From contig DALTVX010000048.1 of NCBI GenBank assembly GCA_029987395.1, forward strand, positions 1 through 6,262: a stretch of 6,262 nucleotides of DNA, in the 5' to 3' direction. The notes under the pieces are model-generated. The model ran no database searches. It was not told where the DNA came from and saw nothing but the letters and a program-made list of their open reading frames with translations. Both the position numbers and the translations under genes were made by a program. This document shows, in pieces, positions 1-5,561 of the stretch (position 1 is its first letter; the number at the start of each line of letters is the position of its first letter). This stretch comes from Methanocorpusculum sp. (GTDB lineage: Archaea; Halobacteriota; Methanomicrobia; Methanomicrobiales; Methanocorpusculaceae).

Positions 1-24
1 CATTCTTGCTGGTTTTCGTACCAT
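1..24 (-). CDS. rpl10e: Ribosomal protein L10e (uL16 family), N-terminal 8 codons only
   Basis: Only the first eight codons lie in the window; reading leftward they encode MVRKPARM. This matches the very conserved N-terminus of archaeal ribosomal protein L10e, a large-subunit protein near the peptidyl-transferase centre and the counterpart of bacterial L16. The start is supported by an AGGAG Shine-Dalgarno sequence at 34-38, nine bases upstream of the ATG. The gene lies 55 nt downstream of the ABC ATPase stop on the same strand. I see neither a convincing terminator nor a clear TATA box in that gap, so read-through from the transporter or a weak promoter are both possible. The call rests on eight residues and is therefore provisional, although the RKPARM string is distinctive. 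The neighbouring sequence to the left would confirm it at once. Confidence 0.72.
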
Positions 25-33
25 TTTTAATAA

Positions 34-38
34 CTCCT
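34..38 (-). promoter_or_regulatory. Shine-Dalgarno site of the L10e gene
   Basis: AGGAG on the minus strand, nine bases before the ATG at 22-24. It is the main support, besides the peptide itself, that a new gene begins at the left edge. Confidence 0.6.
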
Positions 39-79
39 AGCTCTCTTAAATGTGCAAATTAGGTTAGTTCGAAACCATA

Positions 80-862
80 TTAAAGGTTCTTATTTTCACC
101 CTCTAATTTCTCGATTTCGGTGAGAACGTCTTTCCTGAGTCGAGCAAACTCAACACCGGTCCTATCACGGGGTCTTGGTAGGGGATTATCATGTATTTCA
201 TGAATTCTTCCAGGACGAGGGGTTAATATGACGATTTTGTCAGAAAGATACACTGCTTCATCAACACTATGCGTAACAAACAGGATCGTCTTTTTTGTCT
301 CACCCCATATCTGAAGAAGCTCCCGTTGCATTTTATTTCGGGTCTGCGCATCGAGCGCGCCGAACGGTTCATCCATCAGCATGACTGCAGGATCGGTGAC
401 CAAAGCACGGGCCACAGCAGCCCGCTGACGCATGCCCCCAGACAGTTCGTACGGGTAGCTATCGGCAAATCCTGCGAGGCCCACGAGCGCAAGACTCTTG
501 TTCACCTCTACCGCCCGTTGCTCTTTTGGAACACCGGTCATCTCCAGACCAAAACCAACATTTTCGGCAACGGTCCGCCAAGGGTACAAAGAATATTCCT
601 GAAATACCATTGTCATCTTTGGCGAGGGACCATCCACGATCTTTCCATCGATGGAGACGGTGCCGCTCGTTGGAACATCAAGACCCCCGATCATACGAAG
701 CAGGGTCGTCTTTCCGCAGCCCGAAGGACCCAGCAGACAAACAAACTCTCCATCGTGGATCTCGAGATTAACATGTGAGAGAGCAGTGACGTCACCTTTT
801 CGGGAAGAAAACGTCTTTGTGGCGTCCTCCACCTTCACCCATACTTTATCCCAGTTTGTCAT
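80..862 (-). CDS. ABC transporter ATP-binding protein, NitT/TauT (SsuB/TauB) type
   Basis: This 260-residue cytoplasmic ATPase would power an importer together with the permease just upstream. All nucleotide-binding-domain motifs are present and in order: Walker A GPSGCGKT (45-52), Q-loop Gln88, signature LSGGMRQR (140-147), Walker B MLMDEP with Asp164 and Glu165 (161-166), D-loop ALD (169-171) and switch His198. The compact single domain and the C-terminal PRPGRI segment (about 215-220) fit the nitrate/sulfonate/taurine family (SsuB, TauB, NrtD) rather than the sugar-type ATPases with long regulatory tails. The ATG overlaps the permease stop by four bases (ATGA), and a strong GGAGGTG Shine-Dalgarno lies in the end of the permease gene, so the two genes are probably translationally coupled. 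The family covers many ligands, so the substrate cannot be named from this gene. Confidence 0.95.
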   Translation of the reverse strand: MTNWDKVWVKVEDATKTFSSRKGDVTALSHVNLEIHDGEFVCLLGPSGCGKTTLLRMIGGLDVPTSGTVSIDGKIVDGPSPKMTMVFQEYSLYPWRTVAENVGFGLEMTGVPKEQRAVEVNKSLALVGLAGFADSYPYELSGGMRQRAAVARALVTDPAVMLMDEPFGALDAQTRNKMQRELLQIWGETKKTILFVTHSVDEAVYLSDKIVILTPRPGRIHEIHDNPLPRPRDRTGVEFARLRKDVLTEIEKLEGENKNL

Positions 863-1620
863 TTGTCAAGCACCTCCCACGCAAACTTCTTTCGCAGAAC
901 ATACTGGAAGAACTGATCCATAAAGATCCCGATGATACCAATAGCGATCATGCCGGCGATGACCATCTGGACCTGACCCCAGTTGTACGTGTACATGATC
1001 AAATATCCAAGACCCGATACGGTCCCAGGCATCATCTCTGCTGCAACAACGCTCATCCAGGCAATGCCAAATCCAATACGCAGACCATTCCATATAGCAG
1101 GGCCTGCGGCAGGAAAGATAACTTTTGAAATGATCTGTCGTTCACTTGCTTGATATATCCTAGCAGTTTCGACCCAGCTTTTCTTCACCCTCTTCACACC
1201 ATCAATTGTGTTGACAAGGATCGGAAAGATACAACCGATCACAATGATGAAAAGGATAGGAGCAAGCCCAAGACCAAACCAGGCGAGGGACAGAGGGACC
1301 CATGCCATTGGAGGGATAGGACGCAGTATCTGGATCAAACTATCAGAGAACTGTTCAAGAATGGAATACCTGCCGAGAATGATCCCGAGAGGAACTGCGA
1401 TCAGACAGGCAATGATGAAACCAAGAGTTACCCGATAAATGCTGATCCAGCTGTTTTCCAAAAGGCTCCCGCAACCATAGAGATCTGCAAACGGTGTCGT
1501 AAACACGGCCAGAACTGTTTCCACACGCGGAAGGATGAAGGCATTGTTCATCAGGACCGCTACAACTTCCCACAGGACAAGAACCAGTGCTGGAAGTATC
1601 AGCTTAATGTACCATTTCAT
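859..1620 (-). CDS. ABC transporter permease, NitT/TauT (SsuC/TauC) type
   Basis: A 253-residue integral membrane protein forming, presumably as a homodimer, the import channel. Hydrophobic segments lie at roughly 5-24, 64-83, 105-138, 182-197 and 216-240, the usual pattern of the binding-protein-dependent permease family. The cytoplasmic EAA loop that docks onto the ATPase is at 151-170, ending in IFP; it reads ETARIYQAS, so the normally invariant glycine is replaced by Gln157. The ATG at 1618-1620 is the first start after an in-frame TGA. The nearest Shine-Dalgarno-like sequence, GGTGA, ends about 12 bases upstream, which is rather far. A 145-nt gap with a terminator separates it from the binding-protein gene, while the ATPase follows with a 4-nt overlap. 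Family assignment is firm; ligand unknown. Confidence 0.93.
   Translation of the reverse strand: MKWYIKLILPALVLVLWEVVAVLMNNAFILPRVETVLAVFTTPFADLYGCGSLLENSWISIYRVTLGFIIACLIAVPLGIILGRYSILEQFSDSLIQILRPIPPMAWVPLSLAWFGLGLAPILFIIVIGCIFPILVNTIDGVKRVKKSWVETARIYQASERQIISKVIFPAAGPAIWNGLRIGFGIAWMSVVAAEMMPGTVSGLGYLIMYTYNWGQVQMVIAGMIAIGIIGIFMDQFFQYVLRKKFAWEVLDK
871..877 (-). promoter_or_regulatory. Strong Shine-Dalgarno of the ATPase gene, inside the permease gene
   Basis: GGAGGTG on the minus strand, eight bases before the ATPase ATG. It is a near-perfect complement of the 16S rRNA 3' tail and fixes the ATPase start at 862, despite the four-base overlap with the permease stop. Confidence 0.8.
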
Positions 1621-1696
1621 GATCTTTGGTGTTCACCATCCTCTTTTATGTATGTAGATTTTGCAGGATATCAAATGTGGTACTTGCTTTGAGCCG

Positions 1697-1713
1697 AGGG
1701 GGATCCTACCCCT
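1697..1713 (-). repeat. Small GC-rich hairpin between binding-protein and permease genes
   Basis: The inverted repeat AGGGG/CCCCT with a 7-nt loop (GATCCTA on the plus strand) lies about 55 nt downstream of the binding-protein stop and about 75 nt upstream of the permease ATG. No U-tract follows it on the minus strand, so it does not look like a second terminator. It could stabilise a processed mRNA end or be part of the permease leader; its role is unknown. Confidence 0.45.
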
Positions 1714-1738
1714 ATCAGAGAAGAAACAGAAGAAATAC

Positions 1739-1786
1739 AAAAAAACGGAAAAAATGTGAGTGAGATTACGCGGATTTGACCGCGTA
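1739..1786 (-). terminator. Hairpin plus U-tracts at the end of the binding-protein gene
   Basis: On the minus strand TACGCGG and CCGCGTA form a perfect 7-bp stem (1767-1773 and 1780-1786) with a 6-nt loop. The stop codon TAA (1766-1768) sits at the foot of the stem. T6 (1749-1754) and T7 (1739-1745) follow 12 to 22 nt later. As the transporter genes continue on the same strand, this probably acts as a partial terminator or 3'-end stabiliser, giving more binding protein than permease and ATPase. Confidence 0.7.
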
Positions 1787-2980
1787 GTTTATACCAGCCG
1801 ATTCAAGTGCAGCTTTCAGCTGAACATCCTGAATAGAGCCGAGTTGGGGATCGCCGAGAACCACATTTTTGCCTTCAGCACTGCGGGCCTTGACCCATGC
1901 TAAAAATCCATCCCAATCATTTGCCGGGGAGGAGAGTGAGGCAACAAGGCCAGATCCTTCAAGCATGATCGGTGAGAGGATCTTGAGGCCCATGTCGCCG
2001 GTACTCTTATCGACCGCACTGATGAAGGGCGGAGTTCCAGCAATTGCATACTGGATGGCGTTCTGTTGGAGAAGGGTCATCAGCTGAGGTCCGCCTGTAC
2101 CTTCGACGAGCTTGACGGCGGCGATCTTTTGGCCGTTGATGTAGAGTTCAGCATCAGTGATCTTTCCGGTCTTTCCTGCGACAGGTTTCATGTAACAGTT
2201 ATACGTGTTCTTGAAGTACTCCCAGTCCTTCAAAAGAACGAACAGAGCTGCATCATGATCGCTTGGAAGATATCCTATCGAGATGGTCGAGGTCGCCTTT
2301 GGCGTGATGAATTTTCCGCTTTCGATCTGTGCTGCAGCCGAATCATACGGACCGAAGTCGTAAAGAAGCGCCGCGGATTCCGCCTTAGATGTCGAGGCAA
2401 GTTTCGCAGTTACGAGACCAAGTTCACGCTGAGACTGGATGAACCGTTCATTGCTATCCTTCCATGATTCGGTAACTTCGCTGGAGAACTTGATCGTCGG
2501 CATCGAGGTCTTCATCACATCGATCGAACTGACGGTCACACTTCCATAGGTCATGTTCTGACTGGAGAAAAGCCAGTCTGCAGTTAAAACCGCTGCTTTC
2601 TCTGGATTATCATTGATATATTTGTTTCCAAGGATCATCAGAGACGAAAGGCTTGCTGCGACATCAGGATTATCCAGAGCTTTGGAGTTGGCACCGAACG
2701 CACAGCAGGTATGGTTCGCCCATGTTCCTTTTGGAGGGAGATCCTGACTGTATGAAATCACTTTTCCAATACCGCCTTCTAATGCTACGGCAATAAAGGG
2801 CTGCCAGTTAATGAACCCGTCGATCTGACCGGTCGCCAAAAGTCCGGGCATCGTTCCTGCGCCAGTATAGAGGATCTCAACGGTAGCATCCTCACTTACC
2901 GGGTCTGTGCATCCTGCGGTAAAAACCACCATGACACACATGACGAGTGCCACAAAAATCAGAATCAGCTTTTTCTGCAT
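1766..2980 (-). CDS. ABC transporter substrate-binding lipoprotein, NMT1/SsuA-like with permuted lobe order
   Basis: A 404-residue extracytoplasmic binding protein, the first gene of the importer. I place the start at the ATG at 2978-2980: it opens a lipoprotein signal peptide (charged MQKK, a hydrophobic stretch, then lipobox TAGC with the acylated Cys at residue 24). The reading frame is open ten codons further to a TTG, but that would put extra residues ahead of a normal signal. By comparison with SsuA from memory, residues about 33-190 (GQIDGFINWQPF, then KYINDNPEKAA) resemble the normally C-terminal part of an NMT1-type protein. Residues about 231-397 (ISIGYLPSDHDAALF, then GGPQLMTLLQQ, then GSIQDVQLKAALE) resemble the normally N-terminal part. 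The order is therefore swapped, with a linker at about 190-230. Residues about 260-290 look like an extra insertion. A Cys-Cys pair lies at 92-93. Ligand unknown; nitrate, sulfonates, taurine and thiamine-precursor-like compounds are all bound by relatives. Confidence 0.9.
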   Translation of the reverse strand: MQKKLILIFVALVMCVMVVFTAGCTDPVSEDATVEILYTGAGTMPGLLATGQIDGFINWQPFIAVALEGGIGKVISYSQDLPPKGTWANHTCCAFGANSKALDNPDVAASLSSLMILGNKYINDNPEKAAVLTADWLFSSQNMTYGSVTVSSIDVMKTSMPTIKFSSEVTESWKDSNERFIQSQRELGLVTAKLASTSKAESAALLYDFGPYDSAAAQIESGKFITPKATSTISIGYLPSDHDAALFVLLKDWEYFKNTYNCYMKPVAGKTGKITDAELYINGQKIAAVKLVEGTGGPQLMTLLQQNAIQYAIAGTPPFISAVDKSTGDMGLKILSPIMLEGSGLVASLSSPANDWDGFLAWVKARSAEGKNVVLGDPQLGSIQDVQLKAALESAGINYAVKSA

Positions 2981-2988
2981 ATACCTAT

Positions 2989-3011
2989 GTTGACTTATCG
3001 AATATATCAAC
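2989..3011. repeat. GTTGA-N13-TCAAC inverted repeat in the binding-protein leader
   Basis: Five-base arms GTTGA (2989-2993) and TCAAC (3007-3011) are separated by 13 bases. The repeat lies between the predicted TATA box and the ATG of the lipoprotein gene, around the expected transcription start. That is the place where an archaeal repressor would block RNA polymerase. The arms are short, so chance is a real alternative. Confidence 0.3.
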
Positions 3012-3025
3012 TAATCGTAACGTAA

Positions 3026-3037
3026 AGTATAAATAAA
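3026..3037 (-). promoter_or_regulatory. Probable TATA box of the ABC importer genes
   Basis: TTTATTTATACT on the minus strand resembles the archaeal TATA element (TTTATATA-like). It lies about 46-57 nt upstream of the lipoprotein ATG, which would put transcription start near 3000-3007 and leave a leader of about 20-27 nt. A tandem CGTAA repeat (3016-3025, plus strand) lies just downstream of it. No good Shine-Dalgarno is seen before the ATG: AGGT is only two bases away. Confidence 0.5.
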
Positions 3038-3093
3038 TATTATAATTGGTCTTTTAGAATATATATTAATACACTCTTGTATAATTAATTGCA

Positions 3094-3102
3094 GATTTAT
3101 AC
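3094..3102 (+). promoter_or_regulatory. Candidate TATA box for panE-mobA
   Basis: ATTTATACG on the plus strand would start transcription near 3124 and give a leader of about 65 nt before panE. An alternative, CTTTTAATG near 3151-3159, would give a very short leader. That is attractive because no clear Shine-Dalgarno precedes the panE ATG. The sequence does not decide between them. Confidence 0.35.
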
Positions 3103-3188
3103 GTGTTTTGTATCCTTAAGGAAATATCCAGAGCGTCATCAGAAACCCTTTCTTTTAATGTGGCTTAGAGACAATATGATTAGAACAA

Positions 3189-4103
3189 ATGAGGATACTG
3201 ATACTTGGTGCCGGAGCAGTAGGACTTGCGATCGCCGCAAAGTTGTCGAAATATGCGGAGGTTTTTGCCGTATGTCGAGATAGATACAGTGCATCTATAG
3301 ATAAAAACGGATTCTACCTATCGGGCATCTGGGGAACGGAAACGTATCGATTCTCCTGCGGCACGATTCCACCAAAGGGCACATGGGATTATATTATTAT
3401 TTCCACCAAAGCTTCAGCGACACGGGAGATCTGCGAGCAGTATGTTCATCTTTTTTGCAAAGCTCAGGTAGTAAGTCTTCAAAACGGGATAGGAAATGAA
3501 GAGATCATTGCAGAGTACACGGACCATGTACTTGGAGCAATGATCATTACCGGGTTTGAATGGAAAGCTGACAATGCAGTGTTTGTATCCGTCGATGGCG
3601 GAGTGACGGTATTTGGCAGATTCCCGAGCGGCAAGGATGACAAAGCAGACCTGCTCGCAGAGTTGTTCACCAAAGCAGGGATGCGGGCAGAATCTACAGA
3701 CAACATCAAAGGAGCAATATGGTCAAAGGCACTCTACAGCTGTTCACTCAACCCGCTTGGCGCAATCATGGAATGCCCATACGGTGAATTGCTCAAAGAA
3801 CCTGCCTGGCAGATCATCACCCAAATAGTTCATGAAGCATTCGCGGCAGCACAGGCAGAAAATATCATACTGGCACAAAAAACTGAAGACGAATATCTTG
3901 AGTTTTTGAAAAATACGAAGATCCCCCCAACAGCAGCGCATTTTTCCTCAATGTATCAGGACATTGCGGCCGGAAAAAAGACCGAGGTGGATCACATCAA
4001 TGGGGCTATCGTAGCACTCGCAAAGAAACACGGCATCCTCTCTCCAGTGAATGAAACGATCGTCTCTCTCACGCATTTCAAGGAGGAACTGAGATGCCAG
4101 TAA
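3189..4103 (+). CDS. panE: 2-dehydropantoate 2-reductase (ketopantoate reductase)
   Basis: Cytoplasmic NADPH-dependent enzyme that reduces 2-dehydropantoate to pantoate, a step towards coenzyme A. At 304 residues it has the usual length. The N-terminal Rossmann fold shows GAGAVG (7-12), followed by ISTKA (71-75) and LQNG (97-100). The C-terminal helical domain carries the catalytic-lysine region WSKALYSCSLNPL (Lys180, Asn188) and the TEVDHINGAIV segment (265-275, with Glu266 and Asn271), which corresponds to the substrate-binding and acid region of E. coli PanE. The ATG at 3189 is the first start after an in-frame TGA at 3177-3179; no clear Shine-Dalgarno is seen, so the mRNA may be short-leadered. 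It overlaps mobA by 10 nt. PanE-like proteins sometimes act on other 2-oxoacids, but the motifs here are canonical. Confidence 0.9.
   Translation: MRILILGAGAVGLAIAAKLSKYAEVFAVCRDRYSASIDKNGFYLSGIWGTETYRFSCGTIPPKGTWDYIIISTKASATREICEQYVHLFCKAQVVSLQNGIGNEEIIAEYTDHVLGAMIITGFEWKADNAVFVSVDGGVTVFGRFPSGKDDKADLLAELFTKAGMRAESTDNIKGAIWSKALYSCSLNPLGAIMECPYGELLKEPAWQIITQIVHEAFAAAQAENIILAQKTEDEYLEFLKNTKIPPTAAHFSSMYQDIAAGKKTEVDHINGAIVALAKKHGILSPVNETIVSLTHFKEELRCQ
4080..4086 (+). promoter_or_regulatory. Shine-Dalgarno of mobA, inside the panE 3' end
   Basis: AAGGAGG lies seven bases before the mobA ATG at 4094, within the last codons of panE. It decides the mobA start and suggests that ribosomes finishing panE, or new ones, initiate mobA directly. 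Confidence 0.8.
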
Positions 4104-4723
4104 AAAGATCGGCGATGATCCTTGCAGGGGGTGAAGCAAGGCGGGTGAATGGACGCGAAAAGTATTTTTTTTCCTATCGAGGATGCTCCTTCATCTCCCG
4201 ACTCGTCATAACTTTCGAGATGCTCGTTGATGAGATCGTCATCGTTGCAAAAAATGAGAAGCAAACCGAACATTTTGCAGGACTGCCCCCGATCGTCAGA
4301 TGTACATGGGATAAAAAAATAGGACTCGGACCGATCGGAGGAATTGCATCGGGTCTGGACGAGATCCAGGGAGATTTGGTCTTTATTTCGGCCTGCGACA
4401 TGCCCACCATCCACAAACCGATCGTAGAATATCTGTTTGAAAATATCGGAGAGTATGACGCTATCATTCCAGAATGGGAAAACACCGACCTTGAACCGCT
4501 GCATGCAGTCTATCGAGTATCAGCGCTTAGAAAGTATATCGAAAAACATGAGTCGCTGTCTCTGCGCTACATGATCAATACACTAAACACAAAACGAGTT
4601 TCGCCAGAGACATTTCGGACAATAGACCCAATGCTCGAGAGTTTCACAAATATCAATACGCTGGAAGAACTTCTTGCTATGGGTCCCGAGGCCGAATATC
4701 AGGAAAAACATCCAGACATGTAA
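4094..4723 (+). CDS. mobA: Molybdenum cofactor guanylyltransferase (MobA-like nucleotidyltransferase)
   Basis: A 209-residue cytoplasmic enzyme predicted to transfer GMP from GTP to molybdopterin, giving the guanine dinucleotide cofactor used in methanogens by formylmethanofuran dehydrogenase and formate dehydrogenase. The nucleotide-binding N-terminus is LAGGEARRVNGREK (10-23), ending in the conserved Lys23. GPIGGIASGL (79-88) is the guanine/phosphate loop. SACDMP (99-104) carries the metal-binding Asp102. EPLHAVYR (134-141) and FTNINTLEEL (184-193) are the C-terminal family motifs. The first motif deviates slightly from RMGG (Val18, Asn19). It overlaps panE by 10 nt and converges on the NusA-like gene. 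Related families such as CofC or IspD-like enzymes are possible in principle, but the C-terminal NINT motif favours MobA. Confidence 0.87.
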   Translation: MPVKRSAMILAGGEARRVNGREKYFFSYRGCSFISRLVITFEMLVDEIVIVAKNEKQTEHFAGLPPIVRCTWDKKIGLGPIGGIASGLDEIQGDLVFISACDMPTIHKPIVEYLFENIGEYDAIIPEWENTDLEPLHAVYRVSALRKYIEKHESLSLRYMINTLNTKRVSPETFRTIDPMLESFTNINTLEELLAMGPEAEYQEKHPDM

Positions 4724-4735
4724 CAAATTTTTACG

Positions 4736-4745
4736 ACCCTAGGGT
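4736..4745. repeat. Palindrome ACCCTAGGGT downstream of mobA
   Basis: A perfect 10-bp palindrome begins 12 nt after the mobA stop, just after a T5 run (4728-4732). The T-run could end the panE-mobA transcript; the palindrome is too tight for a good hairpin. It could be a protein-binding site or chance. Confidence 0.35.
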
Positions 4746-4771
4746 GTTGATCCGCTAGATAAAACTACACT

Positions 4772-4800
4772 AAAAAAAGAGACGGAGTTATAACTCGTCT
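4772..4800 (-). terminator. Terminator of the L30e-nusA operon, stop codon in the hairpin
   Basis: On the minus strand AGAC-GAGT-TATA-ACTC-C-GTCT forms an 8-bp stem with one bulged C, followed after C by T7 (4772-4778). The nusA stop codon TAA (4788-4790) lies at the loop and upper stem. The central 12 bp, GAGTTATAACTC (4785-4796), are a perfect palindrome. Confidence 0.78.
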
Positions 4801-5261
4801 TCTTCTTCCTCTTCTTCCTCTTCCTGTTTGAGCTCGACATTAGCGATCTCAAACTGGCGGAAAGCGAGTTTCTTTGCTTTGATGATGTTTCTACCTTCTT
4901 TGCCGATTGCAAGACCTCGATCTGAATCAGAGACCTCGATGTAGGCAACTTCGGTATTTTCATCCTCATCTTCTTCGAAGGTGACGGTCTGAACCTGGAC
5001 CGGAAGGAAACAGTTTCTGATAAACTGAACTTTATCCGGGTTGTATTCTACGACCTCGACCTTCTTACCGAAAGCGTCAGATGCCTTCTTGATGCTGGCA
5101 CCCTTCTTTCCGATTGCAAGTCCCATCTCTCCGGGGTTGATAACAAAAAGAATGCGGCCGAATTTATCGTCGACAACACAATCTCTTGCGCCTGCACCGG
5201 TAAGATCCTCGAACTGGGCAATCATGTGCACCGACTCTTCGGAAATGACAATCTCACTCAT
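4788..5261 (-). CDS. nusA: Archaeal NusA-like transcription factor with two KH domains
   Basis: A 157-residue protein of the archaeal NusA family: two RNA-binding KH domains without the polymerase-binding and S1 domains of bacterial NusA. It is thought to act in transcription elongation or termination by binding RNA. Both KH domains show intact GXXG loops, GLAIGKKG (47-54) and GLAIGKEG (116-123). The conserved start region TGAGARDCVVDD (21-32) and KVEVVEYNPD (67-76) are typical. The C-terminus is a run of eight Glu followed by Asp-Glu-Leu (147-157), encoded by a GAA/GAG repeat; this acidic tail goes beyond the KH core and is probably disordered. The gene starts two bases after the L30e stop, with no strong Shine-Dalgarno, so coupling to L30e translation is likely. 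It ends in a hairpin terminator. Confidence 0.92.
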   Translation of the reverse strand: MSEIVISEESVHMIAQFEDLTGAGARDCVVDDKFGRILFVINPGEMGLAIGKKGASIKKASDAFGKKVEVVEYNPDKVQFIRNCFLPVQVQTVTFEEDEDENTEVAYIEVSDSDRGLAIGKEGRNIIKAKKLAFRQFEIANVELKQEEEEEEEEDEL

Positions 5262-5263
5262 AA

Positions 5264-5554
5264 TTATACACTCTTAAGGGAGAGGATATCGGATTCGCCG
5301 GCGTTGACGATCGCAAGGACGCTGACCATGTGGTCTCTACCGCATTCTTTACCGAGCTGACGGGAGCTGCCCTTGAATTCATAAAGAGAGACACTTTCGT
5401 TTTCTGCAAGAAATGCGCGAACTTGTGCCGGAGCATTTTTTGCAATGATGACGAGTTCTGCTTTGTTTTCAGCAATGATTTTCTCAACAGAGTTCTGGCC
5501 AAGGATTACCTGACCGGTTTTCATTGCTCTTCTTAAAGATAAGTTGAAATCCAT
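5264..5554 (-). CDS. rpl30e: Ribosomal protein L30e
   Basis: A 96-residue large-subunit ribosomal protein of the L7Ae/L30e RNA-binding superfamily. Recognisable segments are LRRAMKTGQVILGQNSVE (7-24), the ELVIIAKNAP strand and turn, and GSSRQLGKECG followed by VSVLAIVNAGESDIL near the C-terminus. I choose the ATG at 5552-5554 because MDFNLSLRRAM is the normal N-terminus and AGGTGA (5562-5567) lies seven bases upstream. The frame is open for 38 more codons to a TTG, but that stretch is better explained as a structured leader. The stop is two bases before the NusA-like ATG, forming a two-gene operon. Family members bind kink-turn RNA, and yeast L30 represses its own transcript; the SD-burying hairpin in this leader makes similar autoregulation worth testing here. 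Confidence 0.93.
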   Translation of the reverse strand: MDFNLSLRRAMKTGQVILGQNSVEKIIAENKAELVIIAKNAPAQVRAFLAENESVSLYEFKGSSRQLGKECGRDHMVSVLAIVNAGESDILSLKSV

Positions 5555-5561
5555 TTTGTTT

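Noticed and set aside
61..76. GTTCGAAAC resembling a tRNA T-loop upstream of the L10e gene
   Set aside because: No acceptor, D or anticodon stems can be built around it, so it is not a tRNA; its arms GGTT/AACC are too short to call a hairpin.
269..778. Plus-strand open frames opposite the ATPase, permease and mobA genes
   Set aside because: They mirror strongly conserved coding regions on the other strand, have no ribosome-binding sites or recognisable domains, and are typical antisense shadows.
2981..3010. Ten-codon upstream extension of the binding protein to a TTG
   Set aside because: It would precede a normal lipoprotein signal peptide that already begins with ATG and MQKK, and it overlaps the expected leader.
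3089..3283. Short plus-strand open frame (64 codons) overlapping the panE start
   Set aside because: TTG start, no family resemblance, and its second half lies out of frame in panE; it looks fortuitous.
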